64,000 bases of DNA, from NCBI GenBank assembly GCA_052400665.1, contig JBQTGK010000003.1, one strand, 5' to 3'. The notes beneath the pieces were generated by a model that saw nothing but the letters and a program-made list of their open reading frames with translations, did not search any database and had not been told where the DNA came from. Position 1 is the stretch's first letter. The number at the start of each line of letters is the position of its first letter. Positions 35,032-43,540 of this stretch are shown here, in pieces. The position numbers were made by a program, and so were the translations under genes. This DNA comes from JBQTGK01 sp052400665. Its GTDB lineage: Bacteria > Bacteroidota > Bacteroidia > Bacteroidales > Marinifilaceae.

Positions 35032-35913
35032 ATGAGAATTACAATAATAATAGCTATCGCCCTTGTGTTTTTAACATCGGCATGCAATCAAAACAATAAC
35101 GAGTCGGACGCTTATGGTAATTTTGAAGCAACCGAATATACCATATCGGCCGAAAATAGTGGGAAAATACTATTTCTCGATATCCAGGAAGGTGATGTAT
35201 TTACCAAGGCTGAACAGGTTGGATTGATTGATACAAGTCAGTTGTTTTTCCAGAAAGAACAGTTACAAGCACAGAGAAAATCGATAGCATCTGGGGTGAA
35301 AAATATTCTTTCACGAATTGCAGTTTATCAAGAGCAGTTGGATATTCTTAAAAAAGATAAAATTCGTATTGATAAGATGTTTGCAGATAAAGCAGCTACA
35401 AGTAAGCAAGTGGACGATATCAATGGAAATATATTGGTGGTTCAGAAACAAATTAAATCGGTAAAAACAGAAAATGCCAGAGTGCTTGGTGATTTAGAAA
35501 ATGTGAATCGAAAAATTGATGCTTTAAATGATTTAATTGAGAAAAGTAAGATTTATGTTCCTGAGACTGCAACGGTTTTAGAAAAATATCGTGAGGTTTA
35601 CGAAATGGTGAATGTAGGAACTCCATTATTTAAATTGGCCGATTTAAGAACTTTGGATTTACGGGTTTACGTGAGTGGTGATCAACTTTCGAGGTTGAAA
35701 ATTGGCATGGAAGTAAATGTATTGATTGATAAAAATAAAGAAGAAAATCATACGCTTAAAGGAAAAGTGACATGGATTTCATCTCAATCGGAGTTTACAC
35801 CTAAAATTATTCAAACTAAAAAGGAGAGGGTAAAGTTGGTGTATGCAGTAAAAATAAATGTTGTGAACGATGGTCATCTGAAAATTGGGATGCCTGGCGA
35901 AATTAGATTTTAA
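35032..35913 (+). CDS. HlyD-type membrane fusion lipoprotein (YbhG-like)
   Basis: A 293-residue protein with a lipoprotein signal peptide (lipobox TSAC near Cys18). It has a barrel-sandwich half (YTISAENSGKILFLDIQEGD), a coiled-coil hairpin (about 75-170) and a returning barrel half (IYVPETATVLEKYREVYEMV NVGTP), as in YbhG/HlyD adaptors. It links the inner-membrane ABC complex to TolC. Its lipid anchor replaces the membrane helix found in HlyD. Confidence 0.9.
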   Translation: MRITIIIAIALVFLTSACNQNNNESDAYGNFEATEYTISAENSGKILFLDIQEGDVFTKAEQVGLIDTSQLFFQKEQLQAQRKSIASGVKNILSRIAVYQEQLDILKKDKIRIDKMFADKAATSKQVDDINGNILVVQKQIKSVKTENARVLGDLENVNRKIDALNDLIEKSKIYVPETATVLEKYREVYEMVNVGTPLFKLADLRTLDLRVYVSGDQLSRLKIGMEVNVLIDKNKEENHTLKGKVTWISSQSEFTPKIIQTKKERVKLVYAVKINVVNDGHLKIGMPGEIRF

Positions 35914-35919
35914 TTTCTT

Positions 35920-36846
35920 ATGGATGCAAGTATACGCATAAACAATTTGTCGAAAAGTTATGGGGATATTCAAGCACTTAATAATATCAATTTAGATATT
36001 AAATCAGGAGAACTGTTTGGATTAATTGGCCCCGATGGTGCGGGTAAAACAACACTTTTTCGATTGCTGGCTACTTTACTCTTACCCAATAAGGGAACGG
36101 CAACACTATGCAATATAGATAGTGTAAGCGAGTACAAAAAAATTAGAGGATTACTCGGTTATATGCCTGGTAAATTTTCGCTTTATCAGGATTTAAGTGT
36201 AATTGAAAATCTTACGTTTTTTGCAACGGTATTTAATACAACTATCGAGGCAAATATGGATATGATACATGATATTTGGGTGCAAATTGAACCTTTTAAG
36301 AATCGATTGGCAGGAAAATTATCGGGTGGAATGAAACAGAAATTAGCTTTGTGTTGTGCGCTAATTCATCAACCAAAAATTCTTTTGTTAGATGAGCCTA
36401 CTACTGGTGTTGATTCTGTTTCGAGAAGTGAATTCTGGCAAATGCTGAGAGGTTTAAAAAGTCGTGGAATTACTATTGTGGTAGCAACTCCTTACATGGA
36501 TGAGGCTAATATGTGCGAACGTGTTGCCTTAATTCAGGATGGTCAAATTTTACAGGTTAACACTCCTAAAGAGATTATTGATCAATTTGAAAGAGGTTTG
36601 TATTCAATAAAATGTGAAGACAATTATCAAACATTACTCGATTTAAGAGAATACAAGTATACCAATTCGGTTTTTCTTTTTGGACAAAGTTTACATTACA
36701 CCGATATCCGAAATGAATTTTCATTCGGGGAAATAAAGCAATATTTAAAAAATAAAGGTCGCTTAAATATTGTAATCGAAAAAATACAAGCTAGTATAGA
36801 AGATTGTTTTATGGCACTAAGCACAAAATCAGAAGCTCATGAGTGA
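35920..36846 (+). CDS. ABC transporter ATPase, first half (YbhF N-terminal-like)
   Basis: A 308-residue ABC ATPase. Walker A is GPDGAGKTTLFR near 37-48, with a conserved Q-loop region, signature KLSGGMKQKLALCCALI and Walker B ILLLDEPTTGVD. A C-terminal tail of about 80 residues follows the ATPase. It overlaps the next ATPase gene by 8 bp, which points to translational coupling. In YbhF the two ATPases form one polypeptide; here they are separate genes in the same order. Confidence 0.93.
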   Translation: MDASIRINNLSKSYGDIQALNNINLDIKSGELFGLIGPDGAGKTTLFRLLATLLLPNKGTATLCNIDSVSEYKKIRGLLGYMPGKFSLYQDLSVIENLTFFATVFNTTIEANMDMIHDIWVQIEPFKNRLAGKLSGGMKQKLALCCALIHQPKILLLDEPTTGVDSVSRSEFWQMLRGLKSRGITIVVATPYMDEANMCERVALIQDGQILQVNTPKEIIDQFERGLYSIKCEDNYQTLLDLREYKYTNSVFLFGQSLHYTDIRNEFSFGEIKQYLKNKGRLNIVIEKIQASIEDCFMALSTKSEAHE

Positions 36847-37585
36847 TATGGAGAAAGTGATACGTGTTAAGAATATGTATAAGAAATTTGGAGATTTTAC
36901 TGCGAATAACAATTTGTCGTTCGACGTATCGAAAGGTGAAATTTTTGGATTTTTAGGAGCCAATGGAGCTGGTAAAACAACGGCAATTAAAATACTTTGT
37001 GGTTTATCTTATCCAAGTTCAGGACAAATTAGTGTAGCGGGTTTCGATGTTTATACACAACGCGAAATGGTCAAAAGAAATATTGGTTATATGAGCCAGA
37101 AATTCTCTCTTTACGAGGATTTAACCGTATTTGAGAATATCCGTTTTTATGGTGGAATTTATGGCTTATCGAAAACCGAAATTCAATCGAAAGCCAACGA
37201 GTTGCTGAATAAATTAGATTTGCAGCATGCCAGAAATAAATTGATTAGTGCTTTGCCTTTGGGCTGGAAGCAGAAATTGGCTTTTTCGGTTGCTATTTTT
37301 CACAATCCTGAAATTGTATTTCTTGATGAGCCTACTGGAGGAGTTGACCCTGTAACCAGAAGACAGTTTTGGGATTTGATTTACGATGCAGCACGAAGCG
37401 GGATTACTGTATTTGTTACTACTCATTATATGGATGAGGCAGAATATTGCGATCGGGTTTCGATTATGGTAGATGGAAAAATTGAAGCGCTGGATACACC
37501 TGAAATGTTGAAAAAACAGTTTGATGCAGCCGATATGGATCAGGTATTTTTGACTTTAGCAAGACATGCTACAAATATTGAGTAA
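36839..37585 (+). CDS. ABC transporter ATPase, second half (YbhF C-terminal-like)
   Basis: A 248-residue ABC ATPase. Walker A is GANGAGKTTAIKIL and Walker B IVFLDEPTGGVDPVTRRQFW with the H-loop His in VTTHYMDEAEYCDR. The signature motif is changed from LSGG to ALPLGWKQKLAFSVAI, a form also seen in the second ATPase of YbhF-type proteins. It is expected to pair with the preceding ATPase and to drive the two permeases. It starts at ATG 36839 inside the previous gene. Confidence 0.92.
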   Translation: MSDMEKVIRVKNMYKKFGDFTANNNLSFDVSKGEIFGFLGANGAGKTTAIKILCGLSYPSSGQISVAGFDVYTQREMVKRNIGYMSQKFSLYEDLTVFENIRFYGGIYGLSKTEIQSKANELLNKLDLQHARNKLISALPLGWKQKLAFSVAIFHNPEIVFLDEPTGGVDPVTRRQFWDLIYDAARSGITVFVTTHYMDEAEYCDRVSIMVDGKIEALDTPEMLKKQFDAADMDQVFLTLARHATNIE

Positions 37586-37603
37586 GGATAAAAATAATAC
37601 GAA

Positions 37604-38710
37604 ATGAATCGATTTATCGGATTTTTAAAAAAAGAATTTTACCATATTTTTCGAGACAAACGATCAATGTTGATTCTGTTTGGAATGCCCATTGTTCAAA
37701 TCTTGCTTTTTGGTTATGTAATAAGTACCGATCTTAAAGATGTTAAAATGGCTGTTTTAGATCATTCTAAGGATGAGTATTCAGTTGAAATTATTAATAA
37801 AATTACTTCGTCGGGCTATTTTACATTATCCGATAATCTGCAGACGCTAGAAGAGGCCGATGCCGTTTTTCGAAAAGGAGATGTGAAATTAATTTTGGTT
37901 TTTGAACCCGATTTTGGAAAAAATCTAATGAAAAATTCAAAAGGGAATGTTCAAATTCTAACTGATGCATCAGATCCTAATACTGCAAATTTAGAGGTGA
38001 ACTATTTGCAGGGAATTCTTCAGAATTATAATATCGAAATTAATAGCGGAAAGCAAATTCCATTTTCTATTCGAGCCAAATCGCGCATGTATTTTAACTC
38101 GAATTTAGAGAGTGTATTCATGTTTATTCCCGGTATTATGGCTACTATTTTAATGTTGGTGTCGGCCATGATGACTTCGATATCAATAGCTAGAGAAAAA
38201 GAATTGGGAACCATGGAAATATTATTGGTGTCTCCATTAAATCCTTTGCAAATAATATTAGGAAAGGTTACTCCTTACTTAGCTTTATCATTTATTAATG
38301 CTATGGTAATTGTTGGCATGGGCTATTTTGTATTTGGAGTTCCGGTTTTAGGAAGTTTTATATTGTTAATGGCCGAAAGTGTTTTGTTTATATTTTTGGC
38401 CTTGTCACTTGGCATATTTATATCAACAGTGGCAAAAAACCAACAAGTAGCTATGATGCTTTCCATGTTTGCATTAATGCTGCCTACCATTATTCTTTCT
38501 GGCTTTATTTTTCCAATTCGAAACATGCCCTTTCTTCTGCAGGTTTTTAGCAATATAATTCCGCCCAAATGGTTTATTATTATTTTGAAAAATATTATGC
38601 TAAAAGGTGTTGGAATAGAATATGTATGGAAGGAAACATTGGTATTAATTGCAATGACAATTGGTTTTATTGCTCTTAGCTTAAAAAAGTTTAAAACAAG
38701 ATTGGAGTAA
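37604..38710 (+). CDS. ABC-2 type permease (YbhS/YbhR-like), first subunit
   Basis: A 368-residue membrane protein. An N-terminal membrane helix (about 22-40) is followed by a large periplasmic domain (about 45-170), then five or six helices (about 175-365), with SIAREKELGTMEILLVSPLNPLQIILGK between helices as in ABC-2 permeases. It has the same fold as the next gene, and the two probably form a heterodimeric channel for export. It has an 18-bp gap from the ATPase gene. Confidence 0.92.
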   Translation: MNRFIGFLKKEFYHIFRDKRSMLILFGMPIVQILLFGYVISTDLKDVKMAVLDHSKDEYSVEIINKITSSGYFTLSDNLQTLEEADAVFRKGDVKLILVFEPDFGKNLMKNSKGNVQILTDASDPNTANLEVNYLQGILQNYNIEINSGKQIPFSIRAKSRMYFNSNLESVFMFIPGIMATILMLVSAMMTSISIAREKELGTMEILLVSPLNPLQIILGKVTPYLALSFINAMVIVGMGYFVFGVPVLGSFILLMAESVLFIFLALSLGIFISTVAKNQQVAMMLSMFALMLPTIILSGFIFPIRNMPFLLQVFSNIIPPKWFIIILKNIMLKGVGIEYVWKETLVLIAMTIGFIALSLKKFKTRLE

Positions 38711-38729
38711 TTACAGATAAGGAACAGTT

Positions 38730-39848
38730 ATGAGAGTATTAAAATATTTATTGCAAAAAGAATTTTTACAGATTTTTCGTAACAAAGGAATGTTGCCCAT
38801 CATCTTTGTAATGCCAATTCTTCAACTCTGTATTTTGTCGTTTGCGGCTACCTACGATATGAAAAATACAAACTTGTATGTTGTTGATAAAGATTTATCA
38901 AGTCATTCAAGAGAATTAATATCCAAATTTAACGGATCACCATTTTTTACAGTTAAAGAAGTTGGTTTTTCCGAGAAGGAAGCAGAAAAAGAGTTGTTTA
39001 AAGATAATATCGATGCTATTCTTGTTTTTAAGGAAGATTTTGGAAAAGCAGTCGATTTAAAATACAAAGCATCGGTACAAGTTTTGGTAAATGCCATAAA
39101 TGCAAGCTCGGCAGGTTTGTACAATGCTTATATTAATTCTGTAATATTAGATTACAACGAAAGTATAAAATTGAATTTTGCAGGGAATAGTCAGAAAAGC
39201 CAGCACAATTTAGTTTACTCAACTTATTCTCACCAATTTAATCCTGAGATGAAGTACATACCATATATGCTGCCAGGTATATTAGTACTTTTGGTTACGG
39301 TTGTTGCCTTGTTTTTGTCTGCAATGAATGTGGTTCGTGAAAAAGAAATAGGAACCATAGAGCAAATTAATGTTACCCCAATAAGAAAATCGCAGTTTTT
39401 AGTGGCAAAACTAATTCCTTTTATGGTAATTGGCTTTTTAGAATTAGGCCTTGGTCTTTTGATTGCAGCCTTTGGGTTTAAAATTCCATTTCTGGGATCT
39501 GTTTGGCTAATTTATTTGGTTGCATTTGTATATCTGTTGGTTATTTTGGGTTTTGGTTTACTCATCTCTACCCAAACCGACACACAGCAGCAGGCCATGT
39601 TTATTGCCTGGTTTTTTATGGTTATTTTTCTTTTAATGAGTGGTTTGTTTACGCCAATTGAAAGTATGCCAGAATGGGGACAGAAACTAAATATTCTAAA
39701 TCCAATTGCATATTTTATCAAAATCATTAGAATGATATTGCTAAAAGGATCTGGATTTTTTGATATCATAAAAGAACTGATAATACTAAGTATTTTTGCC
39801 TTATCAGCTATAACTTTTGCTGTTAAAATGCATCGTAAAGTATCATAA
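38730..39848 (+). CDS. ABC-2 type permease (YbhS/YbhR-like), second subunit
   Basis: A 372-residue membrane protein paralogous to its neighbour, with the same order of one helix, periplasmic domain and helix bundle. NVVREKEIGTIEQINVTPIRKSQFLVAK is the family's cytoplasmic loop motif. It is the last gene of the tetR-tolC-hlyD-ABC-ABC-permease-permease operon. The substrate is unknown; the related YbhFSR system of E. coli exports drugs and cations. Confidence 0.92.
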   Translation: MRVLKYLLQKEFLQIFRNKGMLPIIFVMPILQLCILSFAATYDMKNTNLYVVDKDLSSHSRELISKFNGSPFFTVKEVGFSEKEAEKELFKDNIDAILVFKEDFGKAVDLKYKASVQVLVNAINASSAGLYNAYINSVILDYNESIKLNFAGNSQKSQHNLVYSTYSHQFNPEMKYIPYMLPGILVLLVTVVALFLSAMNVVREKEIGTIEQINVTPIRKSQFLVAKLIPFMVIGFLELGLGLLIAAFGFKIPFLGSVWLIYLVAFVYLLVILGFGLLISTQTDTQQQAMFIAWFFMVIFLLMSGLFTPIESMPEWGQKLNILNPIAYFIKIIRMILLKGSGFFDIIKELIILSIFALSAITFAVKMHRKVS

Positions 39849-39950
39849 ATTTGCACTTGAGTTTTTGCTTACCGATTAAAAGACTGTTTTTACCTATTTT
39901 TGCAATGAAAATTTGTACAAATCTGCTTTCTTTGAATAAAATCTAATTTA

Positions 39951-41222
39951 ATGATTAAAACATATTTAAAGCCAATTTATAATACAGTCTGGAGAGTATT
40001 AATTGTTTTTTCGGTATTACTTCAGGCAAGTTTAATGCCATTAGATTTTTTGTTCGAACTAAGAAGTATGCACTGGTATCGCATGCTGGATTTGTTCATT
40101 TCAATCATTTTTTTTATAGATTTAATTGTAAACATCTTTATTTATCGGAATATTAAAAATAATACAAGACTTAAAGATATTTATTGGGATTCTTATTCGT
40201 CCTGGAAATTTTTTATTAGCGATGTTCTTTCAATATTGCCTTATGCATTGATATTCTCAAATCCGTATTTTCAATTTTTTCGCTTGTTTAAATGGATAAA
40301 AGTGTATAGAACAGTACGTTTTTTTCAGATTCGTAATATCCGAATGTCAACAAAAATTTCTCTTTGGTTTTTGGTATCAGGATTTTTTCTTTTTTCTCAT
40401 TGGTTTACCTGTATTTGGTTGTGGATTCATGGCTTGGGAAGTAATTTTTCCAATGCCGATAATTATGTGAAAGCATTGTATTGGGTTATAACAACTTTAA
40501 CATCTGTAGGATATGGAGATATTGTCCCTCACGGAAATATAGAGATGCTTTTTACCATATTATTGCAGATTTTAGGTGTTGGAGTTCTTGCCTTACTGGT
40601 GGGTACTATGGTTGGTATTTATGCAAAGAAAAATCCTACCGATCAGCGGTTTGAGGAGAATATGGAAAGGCTAAGAGCATTAATTCATTATCAGAAAATA
40701 TCAAAAAACTTACAACAAAGAATTAGCGATTATTTTACTTACGAGTGGAAACAAAAATTGGGTTACGACGAAACTGAACTAATGGAGACTTTACCTTATG
40801 GTTTAAGAAATGAATTGCAATTAGAGTTTAAGAAAAATGCAATTAAAGATATTCCTTTGTTCGATTGTGTTAATGATCATTTTATTAGAGATATTGCTCA
40901 ATACCTAACTCCTATGGTTTTAACGCCCGGCGATTATTTGTTTAGAAAAGGAGATATTGCACATTCAATGTTTTTTATACAGCGAGGAAAATTTAAGGTA
41001 ATGTCGGAAAATGAAGAACTAGCAATTCTTAAGGCGGGTGATTTTATGGGGGAAATAGCCTTGTTTAAAAAATCGAATAGAACTGCAACGGTTAAATCGG
41101 AGGGATATTCAGACGTATACGAATTACAGAAAAAGGAATTTGAGAAGGTGCTTAAAAAGTATCCGCAAATAGCTGAAAAAATTAGTGCAAAATCAAAATT
41201 GAGAGAGAAAAGATATATTTAA
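39951..41222 (+). CDS. Cyclic-nucleotide-gated, voltage-sensor-like potassium channel
   Basis: A 423-residue protein. Six membrane segments (about 15-215) include an Arg/Lys-spaced S4-like helix, FRLFKWIKVYRTVRFFQIRN. The pore helix leads to the K+ selectivity filter TSVGYGD near 184-190. A C-linker-like helical region (about 225-290) joins to a cyclic-nucleotide-binding domain (about 295-410) with GDYLFRKGDIAHSMFFIQRG and the phosphate-binding cassette GEIALFKKSNRTATV. Ligand binding would gate K+ flow. The gene is 26 bp before a nucleotide cyclase, so the two may be cotranscribed. Confidence 0.93.
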   Translation: MIKTYLKPIYNTVWRVLIVFSVLLQASLMPLDFLFELRSMHWYRMLDLFISIIFFIDLIVNIFIYRNIKNNTRLKDIYWDSYSSWKFFISDVLSILPYALIFSNPYFQFFRLFKWIKVYRTVRFFQIRNIRMSTKISLWFLVSGFFLFSHWFTCIWLWIHGLGSNFSNADNYVKALYWVITTLTSVGYGDIVPHGNIEMLFTILLQILGVGVLALLVGTMVGIYAKKNPTDQRFEENMERLRALIHYQKISKNLQQRISDYFTYEWKQKLGYDETELMETLPYGLRNELQLEFKKNAIKDIPLFDCVNDHFIRDIAQYLTPMVLTPGDYLFRKGDIAHSMFFIQRGKFKVMSENEELAILKAGDFMGEIALFKKSNRTATVKSEGYSDVYELQKKEFEKVLKKYPQIAEKISAKSKLREKRYI

Positions 41223-41248
41223 CCATTACGACCTATTAAATTTACATC

Positions 41249-42553
41249 ATGTTTGCTCATTATCATAAAATAAATGAATTACTGCATTTGGAATTTCTTA
41301 AAATTGAAAGAAAACGGGTTGGAATTATTTTATTGTTATTTTTAATTGGTACACTAATTATTCCGGTACTTCATTTTTTTGTGCCCGATTTACTGCAGTC
41401 TACAATAAATAACACACAGTTTGTAGGGGGGGTATATACCTGGTGGTTTGTTTTCTTTTTATTCGAAGTGTTTGTTTTTATTCGAATACATTTCGGCATA
41501 AAATACAATAGATCAATCCCCAGAAAATTACTGATATTAAACTTGATAATGGAATTTGGAATTCCAGCAATAATTTTGTTTAAAGCAGTAAAATACGATA
41601 ATTCATTGTTGATATTAGAGTATGATGGATTAATATTCTATTTTCTACTGTTAATGTTGTCGGCAATGCATCTTGATTTTAAAATTTCATTAGGAGCAGG
41701 AATATTAGCTTTTCTAGGATATTTGGGTGTTTCTTATTGGGGAATTCAGTTTTTACAACCCAAAGGAGATATAAATCAGATGTTGGAGATATATGTGATG
41801 AGAAGTTTCGGACTTTTAGTTGCAGGTATTATTGCAGGTGTTGTAGCTGTAGAAATTAGAACCAGGGTTAATAAGTTTCTCGAAACTAAAGATTATCAAA
41901 GCGAAATGGAATCATTACTCGGGCAACAGCTTTCTCATAAAGTGGCAAAAGAATTAATCTCACATCGAAACGATTCGGTTGGGCATAAGGTAGTTGGCTC
42001 AATAATGTTTATGGATATAAGGAACTTTACTACAATGGCCGATCATCAGAGTCCTGAAGAAACAATTGAATATCAGAATGCAATTTTCGATCCTTTAATT
42101 CGAATTATAGAGAAAAACGATGGTATAATTCATCAAATACTTGGCGATGGATTTATGGCTTCTTTTGGAATTGCTGTAAAAAATGAAAATCATGCTATTG
42201 ATGCTTATAATGCAGGATTAGAAATTGTTGAGGTGATAAATAGTTTATGCGTTAATGCAGAATCAGAATGCACCCGAATAGGCATAGGTATTCATAGTGG
42301 AGAAGTTATCACAGGTAATATTGGTAACGAAATAAGAAAACAATTCTCTATTGCCGGTAAAAATGTAATAATGGCTTCTCGTATCGAGCAACTAAATAAA
42401 GAATTTAAAAGTCAATTTTTAGTGAGTGAACAATTTGCAAACTTATTGGATTGTAAAGAAGATTTAATTGATTTAGGTTCGGTTAAGTTGAAAGGTATTG
42501 ACAATAAAATTGGTATTTATCAGGTTGGAGAAAAATGTAGTTGTATAAAATAA
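41249..42553 (+). CDS. Class III nucleotide cyclase with membrane anchor
   Basis: A 434-residue protein with about six membrane helices in its first 210 residues and a class III cyclase domain at about 245-425. Metal-binding Asp residues are present: Asp256 in FMDIRNFT and Asp300 in LGDGFMASFG. Two usual catalytic positions are altered. The base-recognising Lys before the second Asp is Gln296, and the Asn of the VNxASR motif is Ile374 (VIMASR), while Arg378 is kept. It probably makes cAMP, or another nucleotide, for the adjacent gated channel. Reduced or altered activity is possible. Confidence 0.88.
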   Translation: MFAHYHKINELLHLEFLKIERKRVGIILLLFLIGTLIIPVLHFFVPDLLQSTINNTQFVGGVYTWWFVFFLFEVFVFIRIHFGIKYNRSIPRKLLILNLIMEFGIPAIILFKAVKYDNSLLILEYDGLIFYFLLLMLSAMHLDFKISLGAGILAFLGYLGVSYWGIQFLQPKGDINQMLEIYVMRSFGLLVAGIIAGVVAVEIRTRVNKFLETKDYQSEMESLLGQQLSHKVAKELISHRNDSVGHKVVGSIMFMDIRNFTTMADHQSPEETIEYQNAIFDPLIRIIEKNDGIIHQILGDGFMASFGIAVKNENHAIDAYNAGLEIVEVINSLCVNAESECTRIGIGIHSGEVITGNIGNEIRKQFSIAGKNVIMASRIEQLNKEFKSQFLVSEQFANLLDCKEDLIDLGSVKLKGIDNKIGIYQVGEKCSCIK

Positions 42554-42649
42554 ATTAAACTAAATAGGCGATAGGTTTGGATATTATCTACATAATAAAT
42601 ATTTTTATGATCCATTCGACTTTGAATGTCTAAACTAAATTTATTTAAA

Positions 42650-43207
42650 ATGAAAAAAATTATTTTTATTGCAGTTGCCTTGTTTGTATCTGCTACAACT
42701 TTTGCACAAGAAGCTCATTTTGGAGTTAAAGCGGGAATGAACTTTGCAAATATGACTGGTGATGATATCGATGGAGATATGAAAGCTGGTCTTTATCTTG
42801 GTGGTTTTGTGAATTTTAAACTAACAGAAAAATTTGCATTGCAACCAGAACTAATTTATTCTCAGCAGGGAAGTAAAAGTGATGAAGGTGGCGCTGATGA
42901 AAAATTAAGAACCGATTATTTAAATGTTCCTATTATGGCTAAATTTTATGTTAGCGAAGGTTTTAATTTGCAAGTGGGGCCACAGCTTGGATTTTTAGTA
43001 AAATCAGAATATGAGCTAGATGATGTGGATGTAGATATAAAAGATGAAACTAAAGGAGTAGATTTTAGTTTAGGTTTAGGTTGTGAATACGAAATGGAAT
43101 CTGGTTTTGGTATTAACCTTAGATATAATTTAGGATTATCTGAGATATATGATGACGGAGATCCAAAGCATTCAGTTTTACAGATTGGAGCATCTTTTAA
43201 ATTTTAA
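42650..43207 (+). CDS. Outer-membrane beta-barrel protein (PorT-like)
   Basis: A 185-residue protein with signal peptide MKKIIFIAVALFVSATTFAQ starting at 42650. This start is preferred over an ATG 24 bp upstream (42626) because the signal peptide then begins at its own Met. The mature protein has alternating strands such as FGVKAGMNFANM, FALQPELIYSQQGSK and FGINLRYNLGLSEIYDD, ending with a C-terminal Phe (GASFKF), typical of eight-stranded outer-membrane barrels. The function is unknown. It is related in type to the barrel at 56731. Confidence 0.88.
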   Translation: MKKIIFIAVALFVSATTFAQEAHFGVKAGMNFANMTGDDIDGDMKAGLYLGGFVNFKLTEKFALQPELIYSQQGSKSDEGGADEKLRTDYLNVPIMAKFYVSEGFNLQVGPQLGFLVKSEYELDDVDVDIKDETKGVDFSLGLGCEYEMESGFGINLRYNLGLSEIYDDGDPKHSVLQIGASFKF

Positions 43208-43230
43208 TTTTGCAGATAATATATTTATAA

Positions 43231-43266
43231 AACCACCGTTATTTTTTTATTTCGGTGGTTTTTTCT
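43231..43266 (+). terminator. Hairpin terminator
   Basis: AACCACCG (43231-43238) pairs with CGGTGGTT (43253-43260), followed by TTTTTT. It lies after the beta-barrel gene. Confidence 0.85.
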
Positions 43267-43540
43267 GTTTAAATATGTGTATCGTACTTGTTATTTTGCT
43301 TTAAGTAAATAGAATTATTATTTCATCTATTATGCTTAAAGTAAAGTATTTTGTGATTAAATGATTAAAAAATAGGATAAACATACTTATTTTTACTATT
43401 TTTAAATTGTTGTTAATTTAGAACGATATTTCAAAAAATATAAACATTTTTGTATCGAGTTCAGTACAAAGAAACATGCTAATGTGTTGAGTAAATGAAT
43501 TGTGTTGTTGGAATTGCATGTTGAATCAATATTTTATTAA
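43267..43540. other. Intergenic region, 274 bp
   Basis: AT-rich region before the serine hydrolase gene. No hairpin, ORF or clear promoter match was seen. Confidence 0.4.
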
